NCBI GenBank assembly: GCA_910586745.1 | Contig: CAJUJZ010000149.1 | Coordinates: 1-5,171 of the forward strand | Origin: an uncultured Mucispirillum sp. | Lineage (GTDB): Bacteria; Chrysiogenota; Deferribacteres; Deferribacterales; Mucispirillaceae | Direction of reading: 5' to 3' | Length of the DNA stretch: 5,171 nt | Shown here: one piece after another, positions 1 to 5,171 of the stretch | Layout of the letters: each line of letters starts with the position of its first letter | Position numbering within the stretch: the first letter of the stretch is position 1 | Position numbers and translations under genes: made by a program | The notes under the pieces: generated by a model | Seen by the model: the letters and a program-made list of their open reading frames with translations, nothing else | Databases searched by the model: none | Told to the model about the DNA's origin: nothing

Positions 1-119
1 ATCTTATTATTCTCTAAAAAAGATTTAGATGATGAATAAAGATAAAAAGCTGTTGCCATAACTGCCACAGATGCTAAAATAACTAATGATACTAATGATA
101 TAATAATTTTCTTTTTCAT
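1..119 (-). CDS. N-terminus of a membrane-anchored or exported protein (partial, runs off left edge)
   Basis: Reading the minus strand from an ATG at 119-117 gives 39 codons without a stop up to the window edge. The peptide starts MKKK, continues with about 24 hydrophobic or small residues (IIISLVSLVILASVAVMATA, then FYLY), and turns polar (SSSKSFLENNK). This is a typical uncleaved N-terminal membrane anchor or a signal peptide, with the rest of the protein outside the cytoplasmic membrane. No clear cleavage box or lipobox cysteine is visible. The gene is divergent from the operon at 300 and has its own candidate promoter at 149-177. The Shine-Dalgarno is weak: only AAGTTGGT lies just upstream. 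The family cannot be told from this stub; chemoreceptors, sensor kinases and AsmA-like proteins all begin this way. The reading frame is convincing because a basic start followed by a hydrophobic core is unlikely by chance. Confidence 0.62.
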   Translation of the reverse strand, partial: MKKKIIISLVSLVILASVAVMATAFYLYSSSKSFLENNK

Positions 120-148
120 AATACCAACTTTAATATATGTTTTTTATA

Positions 149-177
149 ATATTATTAGCAAACAATGTGTATTTCAA
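149..177 (-). promoter_or_regulatory. Candidate sigma-70-type promoter for the left-edge gene
   Basis: On the minus strand, TTGAAA (plus 177-172) is followed after exactly 17 bases by TAATAT (plus 154-149), close to TTGACA-N17-TATAAT. Transcription would start near 142, giving a leader of roughly 20 bases before the ATG at 119. In DNA this AT-rich, matches to the -10 box arise easily by chance, so the position is tentative. Confidence 0.4.
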
Positions 178-239
178 GCAGTTTGTAGCTTTTATTCATT
201 TTTTTTATATAATATCTTGACAATATATATATATAAAAG

Positions 240-268
240 TTTACAAAACATATTAATTTTGTTATATT
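240..268 (+). promoter_or_regulatory. Candidate sigma-70-type promoter for the four-gene operon
   Basis: TTTACA (240-245) and TATATT (263-268) are separated by 17 bases. A start near 275 would leave about 25 bases of leader, enough to carry the GGAGGT ribosome site at 287-292. A perfect TATAAT at 268-273 overlaps the -10 but has no -35 at the right distance. A perfect TTGACA at 217-222, followed by an alternating AT tract, has no good -10 at 16-18 bases. The region is extremely AT-rich, so chance matches are a concern. Confidence 0.45.
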
Positions 269-286
269 ATAATATATATTAAATTT

Positions 287-292
287 GGAGGT
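287..292 (+). promoter_or_regulatory. Ribosome binding site that fixes the first gene's start at TTG 300
   Basis: GGAGGT is the strongest Shine-Dalgarno match in the window. It lies 7 bases before TTG at 300-302. The same frame also has a TTG at 285, but that codon overlaps this site and has no ribosome site of its own. The start at 300 is therefore preferred. Confidence 0.8.
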
Positions 293-299
293 ATTCCTT

Positions 300-1172
300 T
301 TGAGCTGGAGTAAACAAGCTATAGTTTCATATCATTTTATAGAAGCAGCTACAGATAATTACTTTGATGAATTAAAACTTTCTTTTAATTCATTACTTAA
401 AAGTGAAGATAGTTCTGGTACTTTTGATGCAGGGCAGTCACATTTTTTTTGGAAAATAAACAGTAAGGTGGATATTGCTGCAACAGATACTTATTTTATT
501 TCAGTAGTAAAAGAAAAAAGTGCATGGCCTGTATGGTTTACTGAAGATGAAGGCATTGCAGAAATCCCATTAAATGATGGTGCTCTTGGTGAGCTTTATT
601 ATGCAATAGTCAATCCTGAGTCTCGTTTTATTTTATCTCTTGCAGCTCTAGGTGGCGGACCTGCAGGAGCATTTAAAAAATTTCTTAATGAATTTTCAAA
701 AGATGGCAGTGTTAAACTAACACCTTTATTTGAAGATAAAATAGATATAACTACATTATCATGGGATTTTTATAAAAAAATAGCCATATCAGTTAATTTC
801 CCAAGTTATGAATACAGTGCAGAATTTATGACTACAAAAGAAGGTACGCTATTAGGGCTTATAGATGAACTGGGTGGTTTAAAAGCTGATATTACAATTT
901 CTGCTCCAAAACAAAAACAAAATTTAAATACGAGCCAGACAAGAGAAATTGCAAAAGCACTGCTTATTAATGATTTTTGCAGTAAACTAGTGTTAAAAGG
1001 CTCTGATAATGATGGAGAAGAAATTCAAGAATTTGATTTAAAAAATGCTCAAGTAAAATATAAAGAAATGGTTGAGATTTCAGGCAGTTATATGGTGGAA
1101 GATGAAGCACTTCCTATTCTCAAAAGGGCATTTAATGATAGAAGTCATGATTTGATACATTTATCGGAGTAA
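300..1172 (+). CDS. Uncharacterised 290-residue cytoplasmic protein, first gene of the operon
   Basis: I do not recognise this protein with confidence. The TTG at 300 is chosen because GGAGGT lies 7 bases upstream; the next in-frame ATG is more than 170 codons later. It has no signal peptide, no membrane segment and no obvious catalytic motif. It appears to be mixed alpha/beta: a central hydrophobic segment around residues 97-123 (LYYAIVN, then ILSLAALGGGPAG) leads into a helix, followed by a strand-like stretch near residues 158-167 (YKKIAISVNF). Near residues 182-200 comes GTLLGLIDELGGLKADITIS, and the last 30 residues are charged and helical. This order faintly recalls phage- and island-associated uncharacterised proteins such as those grouped as DUF6731, but that is an impression from memory. 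It lies 3 bases before the acyl-CoA ligase gene, so the two are almost certainly co-transcribed. Confidence 0.85.
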   Translation: MSWSKQAIVSYHFIEAATDNYFDELKLSFNSLLKSEDSSGTFDAGQSHFFWKINSKVDIAATDTYFISVVKEKSAWPVWFTEDEGIAEIPLNDGALGELYYAIVNPESRFILSLAALGGGPAGAFKKFLNEFSKDGSVKLTPLFEDKIDITTLSWDFYKKIAISVNFPSYEYSAEFMTTKEGTLLGLIDELGGLKADITISAPKQKQNLNTSQTREIAKALLINDFCSKLVLKGSDNDGEEIQEFDLKNAQVKYKEMVEISGSYMVEDEALPILKRAFNDRSHDLIHLSE

Positions 1173-1175
1173 GAT

Positions 1176-2765
1176 ATGATATTTAAACGCAAAAAAGATG
1201 ATGTTGCAAAACCTAAAACTATTGCTGATATTTTAACATATCAGTCATACAAAAATGGCAGTAAAAAATATATCTTTTTTAAGGATATTATTTATACTTA
1301 TTCGCAGGCTGAAAAAATGTGTAATAAAATATCACGAGTGCTTGCTTTTTCTGGTATTCGTAAAGGTGATAGAGTTGCTATAATGATGGAAAACTCACCT
1401 TATTTTATTTTTGCTGCTTTTGCTATTTCTAAAGCTGGCGGTATAATTGTGCCAGTAAATACTTTTTTAAAAGATAAAGAAGTGAGCTATATAATTTCAA
1501 ACTGCGAAGCAACAGCAATATTTACTTCTGAAAAATTTAAAGGAATAATAAGTAAAGTTAAAGAAGACTGTTCATGTTTACAGTCTGTTTTTTCATTTGA
1601 TGACAGTGCTGCAAACTGGGGTGCTGAAAATGTATTAGTTAAAGATAAAAATATGAGCGAACTACCGCTTGAAATAGGTATAAAACAGGAAGATACTGCA
1701 GTTATTATTTATACATCTGGCACAACAGGTGCACCAAAAGGGGCAATGCTCTCTCATGGTAATTTAATAAGTATGGTGGAAATGGCTGCTATATCTTATA
1801 AAATGACACATAAAGACAGATTTTTACTGTTTTTACCAATGTTTCATATATATTCTTTTGAAGTAACTATTATGTTCCCATCATTTTTAGGTGCATCTAT
1901 TGTTATTTTAGAATCAGTAATGGATTTAAAAACTAAAAAATTCAGGGATATATTAGTATTTAAACGGCCTACAGTAATGGCAGCTGTGCCAACAGTTTAT
2001 TCTGCTCTTGTAAAAGCAAAAATGCCAAAACTTTTTATTAAGTTTATTTATCCAATTAAAATACATTTATGCAGCGGTTCGGGACTGCCTGTTGATATTT
2101 ATAATAAATTCCAGAGAAAATTTGGTATACCACTAATTGAAGGCTATGGACTTTCAGAAGCTTCTCCAGTTGTAGCAGGAAACACTCTTGATGACCCTAG
2201 AGCAGGCACAGTTGGCAGAGCATTTTATGGTGTATCTGTTAGGATTGTTGATAAAGATGATATGGAAGTGCCAAGAGGTGAAGTAGGTGAAATTATAGCT
2301 AAAGGACCTAATATTATGCAGGGATACTGGAAAATGCCAAAAGAAACTGCAGAAGCCATAAAAAACGGCTGGTTTTTTACTGGCGATTTAGGTACTATGG
2401 ATAATGATGGATATATAACTATTGTTGATAGAAAAAAAGATTTAATATTAGTCAAAGGTATGAATGTTTATCCTAGAGAGATAGAAGAACATATCCATAA
2501 TATAAAAGGTGTAGAAACAGCTGCAGTTATAAGCGTGCCTGATGAAGACGGTGATGAAACTATACTTGCTTATATTAAAAAAGACCCAGATGTTAATATT
2601 ACAGAAAAAGATGTTAAAGCATATTTGAAAAAAAATATAGCTAATTTTAAAATACCTAAATATGTATATTTCCCAGATGAACTTCCATTAACAACTATTG
2701 GAAAAATCTTAAAAAGAAAGTTAAAAGAGATGGTTATTAAAGGGGAAATAGAAGGTATTAAATAG
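1176..2765 (+). CDS. AMP-forming acyl-CoA ligase, long-chain fatty acid type
   Basis: A 529-residue member of the adenylate-forming (ANL) family, expected to activate a carboxylic acid with ATP to an acyl-AMP and transfer it to coenzyme A. The motifs are in order: phosphate loop YTSGTTGAPKG at 179-189, GYGLSEASP at 323-331, TGDLG at 402-406, the hinge DRKKD at 418-422 with KGMNVYP at 427-433, and the C-terminal GKILKR at 509-514, whose Lys510 should be the adenylation lysine. All key residues are present, so it should be active. The TGDLG-to-DRKKD stretch fits the fatty acyl-CoA synthetase signature; length is slightly short of typical FadD. No signal or membrane anchor is seen, so it is cytosolic or peripheral. 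The ATG is preceded by GGAG six bases upstream. Chain length is not readable; medium-chain, aryl or acyl-ACP substrates remain possible. Confidence 0.93.
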   Translation: MIFKRKKDDVAKPKTIADILTYQSYKNGSKKYIFFKDIIYTYSQAEKMCNKISRVLAFSGIRKGDRVAIMMENSPYFIFAAFAISKAGGIIVPVNTFLKDKEVSYIISNCEATAIFTSEKFKGIISKVKEDCSCLQSVFSFDDSAANWGAENVLVKDKNMSELPLEIGIKQEDTAVIIYTSGTTGAPKGAMLSHGNLISMVEMAAISYKMTHKDRFLLFLPMFHIYSFEVTIMFPSFLGASIVILESVMDLKTKKFRDILVFKRPTVMAAVPTVYSALVKAKMPKLFIKFIYPIKIHLCSGSGLPVDIYNKFQRKFGIPLIEGYGLSEASPVVAGNTLDDPRAGTVGRAFYGVSVRIVDKDDMEVPRGEVGEIIAKGPNIMQGYWKMPKETAEAIKNGWFFTGDLGTMDNDGYITIVDRKKDLILVKGMNVYPREIEEHIHNIKGVETAAVISVPDEDGDETILAYIKKDPDVNITEKDVKAYLKKNIANFKIPKYVYFPDELPLTTIGKILKRKLKEMVIKGEIEGIK

Positions 2766-2767
2766 AA

Positions 2768-2774
2768 AAGGGAG
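2768..2774 (+). promoter_or_regulatory. Ribosome binding site supporting the TTG start at 2781
   Basis: AAGGGAG ends six bases before TTG 2781-2783. The competing in-frame ATG at 2793 would be 18 bases from it, beyond normal spacing. This decides the start of the flagellar-type gene. Confidence 0.7.
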
Positions 2775-2780
2775 CATATA

Positions 2781-3383
2781 TTGATTAATGCCATGTTTGG
2801 AGCAGTAACTGCACTGAATGCTGCTGTTGCAGTTTCTGCTGTAACAGCCAATAATATTGCAAATGTAAAAACACTAAGCTATAAATCCAACAGTGCATTT
2901 TTGTCTGAACTCAGCACTGGTGGAGTAAAACTTAGTGCTATAAGACCTAATAATAATCAAGGTAGTATTATTCACACGAATATCCCTTCTGACATTGCAG
3001 TTTTTGGCAATGGCAGTGAAGAAGATTTATTAAATACATACAGTTATGCAGGGAAGTTTGCTGTAGATGATTTTGGTAATTTTAGAGGTCCTTCAGGCGA
3101 GCTGCTTTTTACAGGGGCTGGTGGTAATGTTCGCCTTGATAATGAAGGTAACTTATATAGTGACGGCAAGCTGCTTGGCACAATAACACCAGCAGGAGCA
3201 GAAGGACAGGAATATGAACCAACAGGCTTTAGCATATTAACAGGCTATATGGTTTCTTCTAATGTAGATATTGCTGATGAAATAGTAAATAATATGGTAA
3301 ACCAAAGGTTTTTTGAAGCTAATGCTGTAACTATTCGCACAAGTGATGAAATGCTTGGAACAGTAGTCAATTTAAAGGCATAA
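2781..3383 (+). CDS. Compact FlgF/FlgG-like flagellar rod-type protein
   Basis: A 200-residue axial protein of the flagellar rod/hook family. Residues 9-40 carry the conserved rod N-terminus (VTANNIANVKTLSYKSN, matching the usual ANN(L/I)ANxxTxGFK). Residues 70-77 (SDIAVFGN) correspond to the DLAIxGxG strand of FlgF/FlgG. Residues 90-134 look like its beta domain, with GKFAVDDFGNF and NEGNLYSDGKLLGTI. Residues 155-200 are the rod C-terminus, with SNVDIADEIVNNMVNQRFFE and SDEMLGTVVNL. Such proteins pass through the flagellar export gate without a cleaved signal and assemble via coiled coils of both ends. FlgF and FlgG are about 250-260 residues, so the middle is shortened, and the usual flgBC/flgFG neighbours are absent. 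The start is TTG, six bases after GGGAG; the in-frame ATG at 2793 lies too far from that site. It could be a rod paralogue or a minor accessory subunit. Confidence 0.85.
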   Translation: MINAMFGAVTALNAAVAVSAVTANNIANVKTLSYKSNSAFLSELSTGGVKLSAIRPNNNQGSIIHTNIPSDIAVFGNGSEEDLLNTYSYAGKFAVDDFGNFRGPSGELLFTGAGGNVRLDNEGNLYSDGKLLGTITPAGAEGQEYEPTGFSILTGYMVSSNVDIADEIVNNMVNQRFFEANAVTIRTSDEMLGTVVNLKA

Positions 3384-3386
3384 AAA

Positions 3387-4001
3387 GTGAAATTTACTGA
3401 TAAACAGTTAAGATGGATAAATAAGCCTGAAAAATACTCTATTAATAATAATGAAATAGTTGTTACTACATCTCCACATACTGATTTATGGCAGAAAACT
3501 TATTATAAGTTTATAAATGATAATGCTCCAATGCTGCTTGCAGAAACGGACGAAAAATATTTTTCATTTATTGTTAAAGCATCATTTAATACAAACCATA
3601 GATTTGACCAGTGTGGTATAATAGTTTATTTAGATAATGAAAATTGGATAAAAGCTTCTATTGAGTATGAAAACCAAACATTCCAAAATTTAGGAAGTGT
3701 AGTTACAAACTTAGGTTATTCAGACTGGGCAACTTCCAATATATCTTCAGAGATAAAAGAAATATGGTATAGATTAAGCCGCAGAGAAAGTGATTTTAAA
3801 ATAGAATATTCACTTAATGGAAGAGAATACAGCCAGATGAGAATATGCCATTTATATAAAACAGATAATACAATATCTTTTGGCATATATGCATGCAGTC
3901 CAGAAAATTCTTCATTTAAAGCTGTTTTTTCAAATATGAATATAATAGAATGTTTATGGTATGCTCATGATGGTCAGCAGCCAGACAGCAGTTTATTATA
4001 A
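3387..4001 (+). CDS. DUF1349 family protein, concanavalin A-like fold
   Basis: A 204-residue protein matching the DUF1349 family, which COG labels 'regulation of enolase protein 1' after a yeast relative; its bacterial function is unknown. Family hallmarks appear in order: TDLWQKTYY (residues 33-41), RFDQCGIIVYLDNENWIKAS with IEYEN (72-96), SVVTNLGYSDWAT (104-116), WYRLSRRESDFKIEYSLNGRE (127-147), and FGIYACSP followed by a final strand FKAVFSN (165-183). It is predominantly beta, as expected for a jelly-roll domain, and spans the whole usual family length. There is no signal peptide, so it is probably cytosolic. It starts with GTG three bases after the previous stop, using AAAGG at 3374-3378 inside the preceding gene; no in-frame ATG occurs until residue 49. 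It is the last gene before the operon's terminator. A carbohydrate-binding role is conceivable from the fold but unproven. Confidence 0.85.
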   Translation: MKFTDKQLRWINKPEKYSINNNEIVVTTSPHTDLWQKTYYKFINDNAPMLLAETDEKYFSFIVKASFNTNHRFDQCGIIVYLDNENWIKASIEYENQTFQNLGSVVTNLGYSDWATSNISSEIKEIWYRLSRRESDFKIEYSLNGREYSQMRICHLYKTDNTISFGIYACSPENSSFKAVFSNMNIIECLWYAHDGQQPDSSLL

Positions 4002-4007
4002 TTTTAC

Positions 4008-4056
4008 AAGCTCATAGATTAAAGTATATTGAAATTTATGGGCTTTTTCTGTTTTT
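4008..4056 (+). terminator. Rho-independent terminator of the plus-strand operon
   Basis: AAGCTCATAGATT (4008-4020) pairs with AATTTATGGGCTT (4033-4045), a stem of up to 13 pairs including two G-U pairs, closed by a 12-base loop. It is followed by TTTTTCTGTTTTT. It lies six bases after the stop codon of the DUF1349 gene, the expected place for the end of the operon. Confidence 0.8.
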
Positions 4057-4208
4057 AAGTGCCTATTATCCATAAAGTATTTTTTTTATTAAATGATAAA
4101 ATGTATGTAAAGGGAAAAGGTCATTATATTCTGCATATTCTGCTTTTTTTAAAGTTTAAAAAATAAATTTAGGAAGCATTTAATATTATAGTATATATTC
4201 CATAATTT
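4057..4208. other. Gene-free spacer between the two terminators
   Basis: This 150-base stretch is very AT-rich. It contains a purine-rich patch (AAAGGGAAAAGG, 4109-4120) and a perfect 9-base tandem repeat, ATATTCTGC, at 4126-4134 and 4135-4143. The patch resembles a ribosome site, but no start codon at suitable spacing opens a meaningful reading frame. I see no convincing gene, promoter or RNA motif. Confidence 0.5.
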
Positions 4209-4245
4209 AAAAGCCTGTTACTAATTATAAATAACAGGCTTTTTT
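4209..4245. terminator. Bidirectional Rho-independent terminator, mainly for the chemoreceptor gene
   Basis: AAAAGCCTGTTA (4209-4220) pairs perfectly with TAACAGGCTTTT (4232-4243) around an 11-base loop, a 12-pair stem. On the plus strand it ends in six T residues (4240-4245). On the minus strand it ends in TTTTAAATT. It lies six bases beyond the stop of the minus-strand receptor gene, so it should end that transcript and also catch read-through from the operon. Confidence 0.85.
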
Positions 4246-4249
4246 ATAT

Positions 4250-5171
4250 TTAAAATTGTTTACTGTTTACATCATCAAGAATATCTTTTGCAACCTGAGA
4301 TACTCGTGCACTTATATCTGATGATATGTTTGCTATTCTTACATTTTCACTTGTATCTGATTCAAGCTGTGAAATGGTATTACTGATATACTTGATACCT
4401 TCTGTTTGTTTAGTAATGGAAATAGTTATTTCATTTATACTTTCCACCAGTTCATTTATACTTGTTTCAATATCTTCTAATGAATGCTGGGTATTTTCAG
4501 CAAGTTTACGAACTTCATCTGCTACAACAGCAAACCCTCTTCCATGTTCTCCAGCTCTTGCTGCTTCAATAGATGCATTTAAAGCTAAAAGAGTAGTTTG
4601 GTCTGCAATAGTTTTTATAATTTTTATTATTTCTCTTGAATTTTCACTTTTCTTAACTACTTCTGTTGTCTGGTCTTGAATGCTCTGCATAAAATCTGCA
4701 ATTTGTGTTGTTGAGCTTGCTGTCTTTTGTAGTGTAGAAGCTTGAAAATTAGTATGCTTATTAAGATTATCAACTGCTTCCGTTAATGCTTTTGCATCAT
4801 TTGATAAAGATTCAGCAAACTTACAGCTTGTATTAAGCATTTTACGGATTTCAGTTCCTAATGCATTAGTAACCATTCCTACACGACCATCTGCATTTAC
4901 AACCTCTGTTGTAAAATTTAGTTGTGTATATGAATCAAATACACGCATAATATCTGTTAAGTCACCACCAACTGAATTAGTCAATAAATCCAAAAGTTCA
5001 TTCATAGAATCTTTTAATCTATTTAATTCTGGATTTATCCCCATAAGCTGTATTCTATTAGTGCTGTCTCCGTCTTTTACTTTTTGTATAACATTAATGG
5101 CACTTTGCACCAAAGCACTGTCCTGTTCAGTATCACTTTTTGTTCTTTTTATATCATTTTCTATTATTTTT
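4250..5171 (-). CDS. Methyl-accepting chemotaxis protein, C-terminal part (5' end outside window)
   Basis: The frame runs open from the right edge to TAA at 4252-4250, giving 306 visible residues. The TTG at 5113 is internal: 19 further sense codons lie upstream of it and the HAMP-like region continues there. Visible residues about 17-63 and 68-115 look like two successive HAMP-type signal relays. They are followed by a long coiled-coil bundle whose hairpin tip is intact around residues 200-222 ([20 protein letters not shown]). Such receptors form arrays with CheA and CheW at the membrane and control the flagellar motor. Gln/Glu-rich heptads flanking the tip could serve as methylation sites. 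The C-terminus (NSKQF) lacks a CheR-docking pentapeptide of the NWETF type. The sensor domain and membrane segments are outside, so the ligand is unknown. The HAMP-like region and the tip resemble receptors of Campylobacterota and related low-GC lineages. Confidence 0.95.
   Translation of the reverse strand, partial: KIIENDIKRTKSDTEQDSALVQSAINVIQKVKDGDSTNRIQLMGINPELNRLKDSMNELLDLLTNSVGGDLTDIMRVFDSYTQLNFTTEVVNADGRVGMVTNALGTEIRKMLNTSCKFAESLSNDAKALTEAVDNLNKHTNFQASTLQKTASSTTQIADFMQSIQDQTTEVVKKSENSREIIKIIKTIADQTTLLALNASIEAARAGEHGRGFAVVADEVRKLAENTQHSLEDIETSINELVESINEITISITKQTEGIKYISNTISQLESDTSENVRIANISSDISARVSQVAKDILDDVNSKQF

Noticed and set aside
81..100. Near-direct repeat of ACTAATGAT
   Set aside because: It is explained by the repeated Ser-Leu-Val codons of the hydrophobic segment encoded on the minus strand.
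2225..2455. Minus-strand open frame inside the acyl-CoA ligase gene
   Set aside because: It lies wholly antisense to a conserved catalytic region of the ligase, has low-complexity serine/proline/isoleucine content typical of a shadow frame, and shows no supporting ribosome site or family motif.
2570..2851. Minus-strand open frame across the ligase/flagellar gene junction
   Set aside because: It is antisense to two well-supported genes. Its alanine- and isoleucine-rich sequence mirrors their codons, and it resembles no known protein.
3044..3235. Minus-strand open frame inside the flagellar-type gene
   Set aside because: It is short, proline- and serine-rich, and antisense to the conserved beta segment; it is a shadow of the real gene.
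4126..4143. Perfect 9-base tandem repeat ATATTCTGC
   Set aside because: Only two copies in AT-rich intergenic DNA, with no flanking structure; not enough for an operator or iteron claim.
4109..4155. Possible small gene after the purine-rich AAAGGGAAAAGG patch
   Set aside because: No ATG, GTG or TTG occurs at suitable spacing before an early stop, so there is no supportable peptide.
4326..4679. Plus-strand open frame opposite the chemoreceptor
   Set aside because: It is antisense to the highly conserved signalling hairpin. Its hydrophobic content follows from reading coiled-coil codons in reverse.
1..5171. CRISPR array, transposon ends, tRNA or rRNA genes
   Set aside because: Reading both strands, I found no regularly spaced repeats, no transposase-like protein, no long terminal inverted repeats and no cloverleaf-like or ribosomal RNA sequence.

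Overview
The window is strongly AT-rich bacterial DNA with densely packed genes, TTG/GTG as well as ATG starts, and AGA-rich arginine codons. A flagellar rod-type protein and a chemoreceptor point to a flagellated, chemotactic, Gram-negative-type bacterium. The receptor's cytoplasmic part resembles those common in Campylobacterota and in low-GC Deferribacterota such as the gut genus Mucispirillum. I lean to the latter, but this is inference from base composition and protein style, not proof.

Layout. Bases 1-119 (minus) hold the start of a gene leaving the left edge; only a lysine-rich N-terminus and one hydrophobic segment are visible. Bases 120-299 are a divergent promoter region. From 300 to 4001 (plus) runs a tight four-gene operon with gaps of 3, 15 and 3 bases: an unrecognised 290-residue protein, a long-chain acyl-CoA synthetase-type AMP-forming ligase, a compact 200-residue FlgF/FlgG-like protein, and a DUF1349 protein with a concanavalin A-like fold. 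A Rho-independent terminator follows at 4008-4056. After about 150 bases without a gene comes a second, nearly symmetric terminator at 4209-4245. From 4250 to the right edge (minus) lies the C-terminal 306 residues of a methyl-accepting chemotaxis protein with two HAMP-like segments and a complete signalling hairpin; its sensor part lies outside.

How the genes fit. The edge genes point away from or towards the operon and are probably separate units. Within the operon only the ligase has a confident biochemical role, fatty acid activation. The flagellar-type protein has both conserved rod ends but a much-shortened middle. The first and last genes have no known molecular function. The combination is unusual, but it may reflect simple co-transcription. 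I see no insertion sequence, CRISPR array, tRNA, rRNA or clear riboswitch.
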